A stretch of DNA of 64,000 nucleotides from Scilla litardierei. Lineage: Eukaryota > Streptophyta > Magnoliopsida > Asparagales > Asparagaceae. Shown piece by piece: positions 12,249 to 23,507 of the stretch. The notes beneath the pieces were generated by a model. That model saw only the letters and a program-made list of their open reading frames with translations. It ran no database searches and was not told where the DNA came from. The first letter of the stretch is position 1. Each line of letters begins with the position of its first letter. Both the position numbers and the translations under genes were made by a program. The DNA is taken from the NCBI GenBank assembly GCA_030789695.1, contig CM061141.1:170204807-170268806 (forward strand). The letters run 5' to 3'.

Positions 12249-13130
12249 AAGTTATCAAAAGCGAATACCTTACGATTTGGGGAAGGAAAATTTTTGATAT
12301 GCTGTTATTGGATGTTGTGACGGCATACCTTCGTGGATATCTTGGTAAAGATAATTTCCACATTTCCTTAAATGCCTGAATAGACTTCGGGACATCTATT
12401 CTATTGAAGAAAAACAATAAGAATAATGTACAACAAAGAGAATCGCTTGACAAAGCAATGATTCCTACTGAGGGTTGTCATTGCACCCGAGCAAAGAGCA
12501 GGATTTGAGATCATAGTTATAAACAACTAAAATCTCATCGGATCTCCCGAAGAGAAACCCGAAACACCGGTTCAAGCCTGACTTTTAAACATGAAATAAA
12601 AAGACATAGGCAAGTATAAAGTCATGGCTCATAGAATCGTGTTACAAACATCCAGAAGTGCGTTGGAGAAATTAAAAGGACCATTGTCATCCAAAGTACA
12701 CCTACGGTAGTGTACTTAATGGAAGTACAAAAAGAACCCTTCAGATTGCTAGAAGAGGGGGATGATATAACTGGTCCTAAAGTCCCTTATCTAAGTGCAA
12801 TCAGGCACTCCTGGCTAACTTCACGCGTCCCGATATAGCTATTGCAGTAAACTCATTAGCTAGAGATAGTTGGAACCTAAAAAGGACCATTAGACTGGAG
12901 TTAAGCCTTCTGTACTTCCTCCAAGGGTTAAAAGATTTGGACTTACAATATGAAGTATCATCCTCCAATGTTTATGCAAATGTAAATTGCAGGTCCGGTC
13001 CCTATACTGAGAAATCACAAAACGGGTACCCACAGTGGGATGGCCATCTACTGTAGATCTGTAAAGCAATTTATGAAGGCAACATCATCTTATCATTCCG
13101 AGATCCTCACCACACCAATGTTGTTTTGAG
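12249..13130 (+). pseudogene. Copia RT/RNase H, 3' part, pseudogene
   Basis: Continues pol after the solo LTR. Fragments in shifting frames recall Copia RT (LLLDVVTAYL-like near 12301) and RNase H (VPYLSAI near 12780, then relics of the ARxSxxPTxRHWN block, then a KQFMKATSSYHSEIL-like piece where family members have KQTLVATSSNHAEI). Many stops and frameshifts; no function is possible. Confidence 0.7.
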
Positions 13131-13750
13131 GGCGCCTGCTGGTACATCACATCCCAGTGACGATTGGGATAGAGACTGGTATTGTGGAGCTGACCACATA
13201 GTCTGAAGACCACATTAGAGGCGACGACACTTAACAAACCTCTCTAGAGTTTCTGGATTCAGCAGCTGCTTAATTGAGATAACTTTGTAATCTGCGTATT
13301 TTTTCAGAATGTTGTAAATAGGAGAGATGAGATAAGCCTAAGAGATCTGAAAGCCTAAGAGCTTTTACAGATCAGGGGAGTTGAGGGAATTTGTACTCTT
13401 TTCCCTTAGCTATGGTTTTTCCTACTGGGTTTTTCCATAGCCAAAGGTTTTAACAAGGTAAATCACATCAACTCTGGATCCTGAAGTATACACCCCTCTG
13501 TGACGCTCAGAATCCAGAAGAATTCATGAGCAGAGTCACTTGTACAAATCAGGGGGAGTTAAAGAGCGTTTGTACTCTTTTTCCTTAATATGGTTTCTCC
13601 CACAGGGTTTTCCATAGCTAAAGGTTTTAACAAGGCAAACCTCACCAACTCAGGATCCTGAAGTATCCACCCCATGTGAGACTCTTATTACGCTCAGAAT
13701 CCCAAGTAGACTTGAGCAGAGTCCACACCTATGACTGGATAAGTGGGTGT
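13131..13750 (+). other. Copia 3' untranslated region with tandem duplication
   Basis: Two diverged copies (about 13365-13510 and 13540-13700) of a block containing cagatcagggg, tttgtactcttttcc, tttttccatagc, aaaggttttaacaaggcaa and aggatcctgaagtat. This pyrimidine/lariat-like tail precedes the 3' LTR in many plant Copia elements. Purine-rich 'caggggagttgaggg' and 'cagggggagttaaag' are polypurine-like. Confidence 0.6.
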
Positions 13751-13891
13751 TGTGAATGGAAATACCAGAGTTAGTTAGGATTGCGGGTATCTTAGAGATA
13801 AGCTCATATCTATGTATTTTATATTTCTACTCTCCTACCATGCCTATAAGTAAAGGGCTGGGGTTCCTCCCCAGTAGTTGATTCATAACAA
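13751..13891 (+). repeat. Copia 3' LTR
   Basis: 141 bp, TGTGAATGG...ATTCATAACA, pairs with 5439-5579 with about twelve substitutions. Followed at 13892-13899 by atatgttt, the same eight bases that precede the 5' LTR. Confidence 0.85.
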
Positions 13892-14485
13892 TATGTTTAT
13901 TATTGCTTAATTTTGTCTTCTCTTTTTTTGAAGTTGAACATAGCGATCATCCGGTTCTAACTGACATTTTTACATATTTTCTGAGCACTGTACTATTTTC
14001 TTTATTTTATGGAAGATATGGATATTTTTATTGAATGATATTATTTTTATAGCTTAAGTTTGTTTTCTCTTATTTTCCAGTTGAGATCTTTATATTGAAT
14101 GATGTGATTTTGGCCTTCAGTTGAAGATGGCATTCTCTTAGTCCCAAAGGAAATTTTTGCGTATTTTTCTGAGCTCTGGGCTATTTTCCACATTTTCTGG
14201 AAGATATGGAACGTTTTATTGAATGATATGATTTTTTGGCCTTGTCTTCTCTTAATTTCCAGTTGAAGTTGGCAATCTCCCGGTTCCAGCAGACATTTTT
14301 GTCGATATTTCTGATATCCGTGATATTTTCCATATTTCTGGAATATATGAATCGTTTTATTAATTGATATTAAAAAGGACAAAATTAGTCCAAAAAATGT
14401 TTGTTGGAACCGGGAAATCACCATCTTCAACTGAATGATAAGAGAAGACAAAATTCGAAACATGGGAATCACCATCTTCATCTAT
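13892..14485 (+). repeat. AT-rich satellite, continuation after the Copia insertion
   Basis: Same monomer family as 2546-5438. Its order of monomer variants matches about 3600-4220, including the switch to inverted orientation near 14373. The array is cut by the assembly gap. Confidence 0.8.
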
Positions 14486-14985
14486 NNNNNNNNNNNNNNN
14501 NNNNNNNNNNNNNNNNNNNNNNNNNNNNNNNNNNNNNNNNNNNNNNNNNNNNNNNNNNNNNNNNNNNNNNNNNNNNNNNNNNNNNNNNNNNNNNNNNNNN
14601 NNNNNNNNNNNNNNNNNNNNNNNNNNNNNNNNNNNNNNNNNNNNNNNNNNNNNNNNNNNNNNNNNNNNNNNNNNNNNNNNNNNNNNNNNNNNNNNNNNNN
14701 NNNNNNNNNNNNNNNNNNNNNNNNNNNNNNNNNNNNNNNNNNNNNNNNNNNNNNNNNNNNNNNNNNNNNNNNNNNNNNNNNNNNNNNNNNNNNNNNNNNN
14801 NNNNNNNNNNNNNNNNNNNNNNNNNNNNNNNNNNNNNNNNNNNNNNNNNNNNNNNNNNNNNNNNNNNNNNNNNNNNNNNNNNNNNNNNNNNNNNNNNNNN
14901 NNNNNNNNNNNNNNNNNNNNNNNNNNNNNNNNNNNNNNNNNNNNNNNNNNNNNNNNNNNNNNNNNNNNNNNNNNNNNNNNNNNNN
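14486..14985. other. Assembly gap (500 N)
   Basis: Exactly 500 undetermined bases at the satellite edge; a scaffold gap of standard size, real length unknown. Confidence 0.98.
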
Positions 14986-15732
14986 CGCACTGGGTCTATG
15001 ACAGGGAAGGGTCGAGTTATGCAGCATGTCCCAAGCCCTTGGCGACCTTTCGAGGGCGCAACTCGGAAGCCTGCCCCGGATCTTTGCTTGCAACAAGGTA
15101 GCTCGCTCTTTACGATTAGGCCGACCATGATCTGGGGCTTCTTCTCACAAGAAAATTCTGAAAAAGACGTGAGTCAAAAATTATCGGTAGGTGAGAGCAA
15201 AGGAAAACTTGTATTTTCGCATCCCAGGTCATCCTGCGAGAGCTTGAGCCCCAGGGCACGTAGTCGGCCTACTCGAAGGAGCTTCGATTTTGGGTTGGAG
15301 CTTTATAGGAGTGCTTGTTGAACAGCAACTTCTTCATCGGGTCGCCTATGTTGAGCTGCTTCGACGTCCGCATCGAGATGTCTTTGGTTGGCCATTGTCT
15401 CTTTATTTGGCTCCTTTTGCCGAGCGGCTACTTCTTCTTCGATCTGGGGGTAAGGGCTGTGCCTCACGCGCTGGGGATAAGGGGACGGTGGATGCCCCGG
15501 ACCCACCCGTACCCAATCCTTCGTCATTTTTGTAAGGGCTTCAAAGCCTTGGTGGATAGCACTGGCTACGACATGAATATCCTTCACCGTCCCCGTAGGG
15601 GCACGTCCGTCGGGGGAATCCCTCCGAGAGGGCATGGATCGTCTCTCATCGGGTGTTTTCCCCGGTTAGGAAAGGGTCGAAGTGTATGGGATTAGACATG
15701 GGTGTGACCCTAAGTTCCCACAGACGGCGCCA
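14986..15732 (-). pseudogene. 5' internal part of a Tat-like Gypsy element (leader and gag start)
   Basis: On the minus strand this follows an LTR end and a PBS. The PBS TGGCGCCGTCTGTGGGAA (15715-15732) is the sequence seen at the start of Tat/Retand-type plant Gypsy elements. A gag-like start (ATG at 15699, MSNPIHFDPF) stops after about 17 codons. A second open stretch (15635-15303, about 110 aa, with EIEEEVAARQKEPNKE-like charged sequence) resembles the low-complexity N-terminus of Tat gag. The rest lies in or beyond the N gap. Confidence 0.55.
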
Positions 15733-15734
15733 AT

Positions 15735-15992
15735 TGTTGCGGGTCGGATCCACACATCATGAATTTGTATTAATGTGGGGAATCAAGGGCACGATGATTA
15801 CAAGTATTTGGTTGATGACGAAGCTAATCATGACTTGAGGGCAATTCGTAGATAAGGATGTTGAGTTCACCCTTCATCTAATGGAATTAACTCGCTGGTT
15901 GATGAATTTCGCTCGTCAGTTGGTGAGGGTTGACGCAGATCGCTAGTCCACTGGTGGCGGGGCAAAGTTTCTGCAAGACGAGCAACTCGTCA
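15735..15992 (-). repeat. Tat-like LTR, fragment adjoining the PBS
   Basis: On the minus strand this is the 3' end of a 5' LTR, ending CCGCAACA just before the PBS. The other part of the same LTR is at 34381-35152. The chromovirus 15993-34375 lies between them. The combined LTR is about 1.03 kb. Confidence 0.65.
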
Positions 15993-18413
15993 TGTCACGC
16001 CCCGCTTCCCTAAAATGGAGGCGAGACGTGAAAAGGTCCGCACGAGAGTGGAGCTGTGAAGCCCCAAACCCGATAAGCGTCAATAAAACATAAGCAGGTC
16101 CCTGTAACCACAAACGGAACAACAATAATTACACAAGGAGAGACAGAAATAAAATCTCAAATCTCAGAATTTGTCCAACATTAAAATTTAAGTTCAACAT
16201 CCAGAAAAGCCACCAGGCTAAAAGAAAGAGTCTAAAGGCCCAGAACAAGGCCAACAAGGACAAACATAACAAAGTATTGGTGCCACGCACGGACAACAAA
16301 ACAGTCTAAACAACAACACAAACAGTCTCTACGACTGATCGCCCGTGTCCACGAAGTCCTCGTCAAACACAGGCTCGGGCTCGGCGTCCGCAAACACCTC
16401 GTCCCCAATAACGAACTCAGGCTCAGGATCTAACATGTGTCACCCAAAAGAGTAAAGGGGCACATGTCAGCAAGTCTAAAGACTTGGGCAAGGAAACTAA
16501 AAGTAAGGTAAACTAACAACCTAGCAGTTATAGTATGATGCATGACATGGCAAGTATAGTATGGAAGTGGCCAGTAAAGGGAAGTACAAGTAGCAAGTAT
16601 GTCATGGATAACAAGTTTTACAAGTAAAACACGGACAAGTACAAGTCAAGTGGTTCACGTCAAGTGATCACGTCAAGTAAACACGTCAAGTAAACAAGTT
16701 GTGCACAGAGATTTCGTCTGCTGGCTAGAGTGGCTGATCGGGCCAACTCGTAAGCTCACGTGACCGCTTATCCCTACCCCTCCACGTGTATCGAGCCAGG
16801 GCATTACCCCGAACACGGAATGCTCGCTTCTGGATCACGAGCCAGGAAGTGTATTTAACACGTATGGCATAGGGTTATGCCTGCAACGCAGGTGCCTAGC
16901 CGGAAACAAGTAGATCGGGCATTGGCTATCAACCAACTCACGTGGCCCGCTTCTGGAACACGAGCCAGGAAACACAAGTATTGTAGCGTGTGCCACGAAT
17001 GCGACATTCAACATGGATAGCATGGATGACAATTAATTCGCGTACCGTTAATTAAAATAAAACATGACATGGTAGTTATGCAACATGATAAATGACGGAT
17101 CCAACTTCGTTGTCAAGCTAGTTCCTGAAATTGCGCCTAGGCGAGTATCATTTCGTCGCCTAGTCTCTTTTACGCCTACAACAAGCAAATGGCCTAAGAC
17201 ATGGCCCAAAACCCTAAGTGGCAAGTTTCACTTGCCTAGCACCGAGGATGACGATCACGAAGGTTCGTCTCACGGACGCTAATCTACGGGGAAGTCGCTT
17301 GCATGGCAAAACAACATTAGAACAACATCCAACCTAGTTTTATTAGGGTTTTACAAAAACACAAATGGGTTATGAGAATATTATAGAATCGAGTTATTAC
17401 CGAATCGTTAGCGGAAGAACGATGCCGAGCAAGCACGGCGACGTAAGAAACGATCCAGGGAACCCACGGTTCAGATCTGGAAATGGGGAGAAAATCTGGA
17501 GAAATGGGGTTTTGGGGATTTTGGGTGTTTTCCGGTGACCTAGAGGTGGTGGCCGGCCAAAATGGAGAGGGAGAGGAGCTCTTGATGAAGGAGGAGGGCT
17601 AGGGTTAGATGGATGATGATTTGGGGAAGAAAGAGGCTCAAGAGAAATGAAAGAAGAAAAGAAAAACATTTGGGGGGTTTAAATAGGAAGAGCTGGCGGC
17701 TGCCCAGAAATTAGGGTTTCGACACTGATTAGTCGGTCAAAGAGCAACCTCTGACCGACTAGTTTGGGAACTAGTCGGTCGGTTGACCAACGCAGACCGA
17801 CTAAGTGTAAACAGTAACTCCTGACGAAAAATAGGATTTAGATTTAGTCGGTCAAAGAACAACTACTGACCGACTAGTTTCTCATCTAGTTGGTCGACGA
17901 ACGTTCTTAGACCGACTAAGAATGAATAGTACTTGGTATCAAAAATGATCATAGAGCTAGTCGGTTAAAGAACGATTGCTGACCGACTAGTTTACAACCT
18001 AGTCGGTCGACAAATGTTCTTAGAACGACTAACGATAAACAGTAACTCCTGAATAATTATCAAGCCCACTAGTCGGTCCATGAAGGTTTGCCGACCGACT
18101 AAATCGTCATCTAGTCGGTCGGTTCCCCTTCTTGTACCGGCTAACGTGCACAGAAAGTTTCGAAATGGAGCGCGAAGCTCCGGGATCGATTCCTAAGACT
18201 CCTAGGCTTGATCTAACAATAAGATATGACCGATATGAAGCCCGTCACGAATGACTTACTCCAAGACCAACGATTCTAAGGAAGAAGCTAGAAAATCACG
18301 ACGAAACGATCGAAAGTGAAAGCTACGGAGACGAAGACCACGCATAAGGAAAAAATCCACCAAAACATATATATAATATAAATAATCCAGATACATGAAA
18401 ACCAGTCGTTACA
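15993..18413 (-). repeat. Chromovirus 3' LTR (left copy)
   Basis: 2421 bp. Plus-strand ends TGTCACGCCCC and CAGTCGTTACA. It holds a block (17730-18140) of four roughly 115-bp units rich in tagtcggtc/gaccgacta, which is in the U3 on the minus strand. A TATA-like ctatttaaac (minus) lies near 17678. The right copy lacks about 100 bases after 17245 and a short cacgtcaagt duplication. Confidence 0.85.
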
Positions 18414-18427
18414 TCCTCCCCAACTTA
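18414..18427 (-). other. Polypurine tract of the chromovirus
   Basis: On the minus strand, TTAAGTTGGGGAGGA ends directly at the 3' LTR start (TGTAACG). This is the usual form in Tekay/Del elements and primes plus-strand DNA synthesis. Confidence 0.75.
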
Positions 18428-18458
18428 AGAAAAATTCAGTCCTCGGAATTTCCCAACA

Positions 18459-19001
18459 CTCACGTGTCCGGAAACAAAAGTGGGAAACGCTCTCGCATCT
18501 CATCCTCATTCTCCCAAGTAGACTCTCCAGGCGAGCCGTGTCGCCACATCACCCTCACAAGATTGACAACCTTGTTCCAGAGTGACTTCTGACGCATGTC
18601 CAGAATTTGCACTGGCTGCTGGTCATACGTCATATCAGGGCGAACGGTAATCTCCGAGAAATCCACAGCATGAGATGGGTCGCTAATGTATCGACGAAGC
18701 TGCGACACATGGAAAACATTGTGAACTCCCTCCAAAGACGGCGGCAAGGCCAAGCGGTAGGCTACCTCGCCAACTTTCTCCAGAATGTCAAACGGTCCAA
18801 TGTATCGCGGACTCAACTTCCCTCGCTTCCCAAAGCGAATCACTCCACGATTCGGGGAAATCTTCAAGAACACATGGTCGCCCAGCTGAAACTCCAAAGG
18901 ATGGCGTTTAGCATCCACCCAATGCTTAAAACGGTCCTGAGCAATCTTCAACCTCTCCTGAATGTTCCTGACAACATCCACGGCCTCCACAATCATCTCA
19001 G
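18459..19001 (-). pseudogene. Chromovirus integrase C-terminus with chromodomain-like tail
   Basis: This is the end of pol, cut from the rest by the inserted element at 19002-27857. The frame opens at the insertion (MIVEAVDVVRNIQERLKIAQ), contains the GPY/F-type stretch YIGPFDILEKVGEVAYRLAL and VFHVSQLRRY, then a tail of the type ILDMRQKSLWNKVVNLVRVM...WENEDEMRERFPLLF, and stops at 18459. That tail matches the group II chromodomain of plant chromoviruses, which is thought to steer insertion toward heterochromatin. The stretch is open, but the whole gene is split by the insertion. ctcag at 18997-19001 is the TSD of that insertion. Confidence 0.85.
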
Positions 19002-21421
19002 TGTTGGGGTTTTGGCGGACCCCCAGAGCTCGGATCCGTATCCGTCCTAAGTCAGACGGACCACGGAAGCACGAAAGCGCAGCGGAAAACCAGAAATCAA
19101 AATTTCTACACTAGCTAAACTATTTAGCTAGGCTCTAGGGAGCCAGAACCTAGCCCGATCTATGCCAACTTGGGGTGGATCTGACCACCCCAAGTAGGAT
19201 CTACACTAAAGCGACTAATAAAATCTACACTAAAAAGCTTAACCACATACCCGGAATCTTGGCCCTGGGGCAGGCAAGATGTACCGCACCGTCTTGAGAA
19301 GCTCCTCGTAGCCGAGCCGCGTTGACTCGATCTGCCTGAGCCGCCTCGCACCCTCGCACTGATCCGCCCGAGCTGCTTTTGCCTCCGAGCCGATCACACG
19401 CGGTAGAAAGTTTCACTTGAGAAGAAACCCGCGTCTTAGACGTCCGGATCAGATCCAAACCCCCTTTGTTGTCGTGCTAGGACTACTCCGGAGAACAGGA
19501 AAATAGAGAGAGAGTTTAGTCGCGGATTGAGCTTGCTCTAAAATTCTGGAGCTACTCGATCGTTGACTGGTGTGTTTTTCAACGAGGAGAGTGCACCCCT
19601 ATTTATATAGGGAGTGAGCACTCAACCTCTCGCTGCGGGCAATGTGGGACAATCCCCATGAAGAGAAAAATTCAATTTAAGCCATTTGGCTTAATTTCAA
19701 TTTTAAAGTTAGCCTTTCACAAAGTCAAACTTTAACTAATTAATTCTCCTCGCATACTAAACTTCAGACACCAAACAAGCTATCAATCAGAAGAGCTTGG
19801 AATGGTGAACGCGTAGGAACTGACGGCAAAGAATTTCGACTTCGTTTGACCCCTCAAACAATTGCTCAAAGTTTAGCAATTTCTCAAAATTCGTAGCCGT
19901 CATTAGGGGTTTCAAAAAACCCTAATTCGACTTAAGTTGCGGGCGCACCCGCTAGGCTTAGCGGGCGCGCCCGCCCAATGGAGCAAGGGCGGGCCGCCCG
20001 CCCGCTGCAAGCAGCGGGCCGCGCCCGCAAGCAGCGGGCCGCGCCCGCATGCAGCGGGCGCGGGCCCGCTGCAGCCAGCGGGCTCTGCCCACTGCTGCAG
20101 CGGGCTGCGCCCGTTTGCCCTTCCAAATGGGCTTTTTAGCCCAGTGGGTCTCACCCACTGCTCCTTGGACCGTTTTTGCGTTTCCGGACTCATTTGAGCT
20201 CCGATTTGGACACAGTTTGAACCTTTGTTTAGACCGGGACGATCCCGTCATCCAGGTAACCCTTTCCAATATGTTTGTTCCTACTAAATTCGTCGTAACC
20301 ATTTTACAACACGTTTAGTCAAAGTTTGCATCTAATGCAACGTTTTGTCCCTATTGCTAATGCGACTAATATTCACAACCGTTTTGTGAATGTTTAATAT
20401 CATCAAATGATATTTCTCTCTTTTCTATATTCCTATTACTAAGACACGAACACTACTCGGTGTGAGACCCTACATCCTGACCTTACTACAGGTTGGGGTT
20501 CGAAACCCCTAGACGACGGTCACTACGAGCAGTAGCTGTCGTCCCTGTTTCAGAGTCATCATAACGTGATCGACCCTTTTCAAAAGTATCATAGGGTTTG
20601 CATTGGCTGTGTCAGTGATGAATGTCGTTAGCTAAAATCCATTCGTCATGACTGTGTTGATGTTGGCCTAGGGTATGGTTTACTGTCAACCCTATTAGAC
20701 AACATTGGTCAGTATACGACGGTCTTTATTGTATACACGTTGTACTACTTGCAACGTACCCCGGCCGAGGATTAACATAAAGACTGTACTGAGCCTGTAA
20801 CACTAACTTCCCTTTAATGAAAGTGACGAATCCCATCTTAGTCATTTACTCACCTCGAGAGCTTCAGGTGCAACCCAACCTAAGATCTTTCATCAGGACT
20901 GGTCCTCGAAGATAGATCATGGGTCAAAGCTACACCGTCCGCTCACAGGTTGGTACAGATGACTTCAGGTCTTAAGGATCAACTAACCTTTCATCACCCT
21001 AGAGTTATTAAAGACAGATCATTAAAGTTAACCATTTAATAACTCTAACTTGGTCGTTCAGTGAACTCATTCTCCAATGAGCACCTGTGTCTCGTCTCCG
21101 ACTTCACCAAGTCGAATGACTATGAGATCATCATTATCCGAAGGTAAGACGAAGACACAGTGATCTATCCGATGTGTCGATATCTAGTTCTCGACACATC
21201 TATGATCACGAACCGTTTTAGACTTACGTTTCTATTCGGTCTCTTACTTACTCATAATCGATATCTCATCTAGATATGTAAGGACCTAACTATAAGTCTA
21301 TGGATATTATCTAAGTATATTAATACAAATGATTTTATACTTAGAACAATACGTACCATGTACGGTATGAACAAGACGTATAATCAAGATAAATTGCCTT
21401 ATGGGCATATATCTTCCTACA
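19002..21421 (-). repeat. TR-GAG 3' LTR (left copy)
   Basis: 2420 bp, plus-strand ends TGTTGGGGTTTTGG and ATCTTCCTACA. A TATA-like ctatttatatag is at 19599-19610. A GC-rich minisatellite of gcgggcgcg/cagcgggc units lies at about 19938-20115 and has more units than the right copy. Confidence 0.88.
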
Positions 21422-21433
21422 TCTCCCACTTGC
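21422..21433 (-). other. Polypurine tract of the TR-GAG element
   Basis: On the minus strand, GCAAGTGGGAGA directly precedes the 3' LTR start TGTAGGAAG. Confidence 0.75.
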
Positions 21434-22476
21434 ACTTAGGCTATTTATCTCGGTATCTCATACCGTTATAGTATATCAGTCACTTTGACATTTGATATGG
21501 CAAACCTAAGCATGGTTCTACTAACAAGTATCTACAACGAATTTTAATGGATTGAAATTACATCTTTTGATCACACAGGGTTGATCCTTTGGAAAAATGA
21601 TCTGGATCAATTTTCCTAACTTTGTATAGCTAACAGTTAGCTTATACGATTTAGATGTGGGGTCTAACATTTCCGTAAGTCAGTTCTAGCTCACTCCACT
21701 TTATTGTATCAATATGTCAAGCACATATTTGACACCCTAAGTCTATATATATATACGATTAAATCAAAACAATTTTGACTTAATGATTTATATAGAAGAT
21801 TCATTAAAGTGAAATATCCTTTTTACTTAGTCCGAAAAACGGAACTAAGTATATGAGCTCGCTCCCACTGACTTTAAGAATTACCTGGTTAAATTACTGC
21901 AACATAATATCTAAATCATATTTAGATTTATGTGCAAAATTAACCATTTGGTAAGTGCCTCAGATGGAATGCACAAGTGTCAGGTTCGGTTTGACGAATG
22001 AGTCAAGTCAAGATCGTTTTAAGGAACGTCCTACACTGTACTTATTATTGTGATCGCTTTAAGGAACGTCCTACACTCGTTCAATCAAAACGTCCTACAC
22101 TGTACTTATTCCTTTAACCACATTCAGTATTAACTCTTTTAATAACTAAATGCAGTTCATCAAGAATTAATCTTGATATGCGTATTATTGTGATCGCACA
22201 CAGTTTATACGCCCCCTGGAACCTATACTTAACTACTGATTGACTTTTAACAATTAGTCAGCTCTAGAAGCTATACACCATTATTCGAAAATATACGCAA
22301 CCATCACAGAAAAGCCACATCCACATAATTTAAGCCGATTCAATTTCAATTGCAACAAACGAGACATCCATTCCAAAACAACGGGTTCATGAAAAGAACC
22401 TTAACTTGTTTATCAAAAATAAACCTTGAGTGCAAAGCACTAAGTCATTGTTTTCGATCCTTAAAGATGATACATT
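21434..22476 (-). other. TR-GAG 3' non-coding region
   Basis: AT-rich, no domain. Contains two to three copies of ttaaggaacgtcctacactg (about 22018-22110). No pol remnants were recognised. Confidence 0.6.
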
Positions 22477-22602
22477 TTATTCAAGTAAGAAAAATATCAT
22501 CTCCATCACGATCATCGTCTCCAGAAGTCTTTGAGCGGTCCCAGCAGCAACTGTTGCTTTGATTACCGACCGATCTCCGTACTTCTCCAATCTCCGGTTC
22601 AT
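22477..22602 (-). CDS. Small 41-aa frame after a possible intron
   Basis: ATG at 22602 opens a 41-codon frame (MNRRLEKYGDRSVIKATVAA, then a leucine/isoleucine-rich end) just after a possible splice acceptor at 22612. The gag frame ends inside the possible intron 22612-22693. If spliced, gag would end two residues later and this frame would lie immediately downstream. No family was recognised; it may be a remnant or non-coding. Confidence 0.25.
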   Translation of the reverse strand: MNRRLEKYGDRSVIKATVAAGTAQRLLETMIVMEMIFFLLE

Positions 22603-22682
22603 ATCAGCCACCTGTATACATTACACAGATGTCTATAAGTATCTCATACTATATGAATGGAAATAATTGCATTTAATTGAAT

Positions 22683-23507
22683 TTAATTTGTACCTGAGGT
22701 AGAGGTATCAGTATGCCCCTTCTTCTTCTCTGCAAGATAGATCTTGCAGTTCCTCTTCAAGTGGCCAATCTTGTGGCAATGGAAGCACTCAGATTTCAAC
22801 GGGGCCCCTTTGTTCTTCTTCTTCCCATTCTTAGCCTTCGCAGGTTGTGGGACCTGCCTCTTCTTTCCCTTGCCTTTCGGCTGGTCGGAAGTGGCAGAGC
22901 CAACAACCAGTGCATTCGGCTTCTTCTCAATTTCCTCAAACTGCCAGATCATATTGAGGAGACCAGGAAGATCCGTCTCAAGGCTGTTCATTATAAAGCC
23001 AGTTATAAAGGGCTTGAACTCGGGAGTTAAAGACTTTAGGATAATGTCCGTGGACATCTCATTGTCCAGGACAAATCCTAACTGGGCGGCGTCCTCTACG
23101 TACCCGATCATCTTGATTACATGATCTTGTACGGGCCCTGTCGTCATCTTTGTGCCCCAGAGGTTGCTAGTAGCTTCGAACTTGGCAGCTCTGGATCGCT
23201 TGCCATACAACTCTTGTGCATTAAGGAGTATGCTCTGAACATCCATATGTTCATGCTTCCTTTGCAGCTCGTTGGTCATCGAAGCTAGAGTAAGGCATCT
23301 TGCCTTCTCTGCATCCCTCTGGTACAATTTAAAGGCTTCTTTCTCTTCGTGGGTCGAATCCTCATCGGGCTTCTCCGGAGCGTCCTCGAATAATATGTAT
23401 CCAATCCCAGCTAGGGAAAGGACCAACTTAATGTTCCTAAGCCATTCTTTGTAGTTGGCTCCATCCAACACGTTCTTTTCTACCATGTATTTTAGACCTG
23501 AGTCCAT
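22683..23507 (-). CDS. gag: Copia-type Gag of the TR-GAG element
   Basis: 274 aa, start ATG at 23507, stop at 22683. Residues 1-200 form a UBN2-type Copia gag region (LDGANYKEWLRNIKLVLSLA, YQRDAEKARCLTLASMTNEL, then the GxxxQ/LxxLPxxF-equivalent ILKSLTPEFKPFI). A lysine-rich stretch precedes a zinc knuckle CFHCHKIGHLKRNC (C-X2-C-X4-H-X4-C) near the C-terminus. The frame is intact, unlike the neighbouring older elements. Autonomous relatives continue into protease; this one stops shortly after the knuckle. It should coat and package element RNA into particles, using pol supplied in trans. The intact gag agrees with a recent insertion. Confidence 0.88.
   Translation of the reverse strand: MDSGLKYMVEKNVLDGANYKEWLRNIKLVLSLAGIGYILFEDAPEKPDEDSTHEEKEAFKLYQRDAEKARCLTLASMTNELQRKHEHMDVQSILLNAQELYGKRSRAAKFEATSNLWGTKMTTGPVQDHVIKMIGYVEDAAQLGFVLDNEMSTDIILKSLTPEFKPFITGFIMNSLETDLPGLLNMIWQFEEIEKKPNALVVGSATSDQPKGKGKKRQVPQPAKAKNGKKKNKGAPLKSECFHCHKIGHLKRNCKIYLAEKKKGHTDTSTSGTN

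Larger units (their letters stand above)
5439..13891 (+). mobile_element. Decayed Ty1/Copia retrotransposon with short LTRs
   Basis: A full-length but dead plus-strand Copia element inserted in the AT-rich satellite. It has 141-bp LTRs, a 1.6-kb leader, a gag with UBN2-type domain and zinc-knuckle remnant, protease/integrase, reverse transcriptase and RNase H in Copia order (INT before RT), then a duplicated pre-LTR tail. Every coding part has stops and frameshifts. The LTRs differ at about a dozen positions (roughly 91% identical by eye), so the insertion is old. A 1.9-kb solo LTR of another element interrupts the RT region at 10318-12243. Confidence 0.88.

Noticed and set aside
14401..15321. 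Long frames across the N gap
   Set aside because: They consist of undetermined bases and carry no information.
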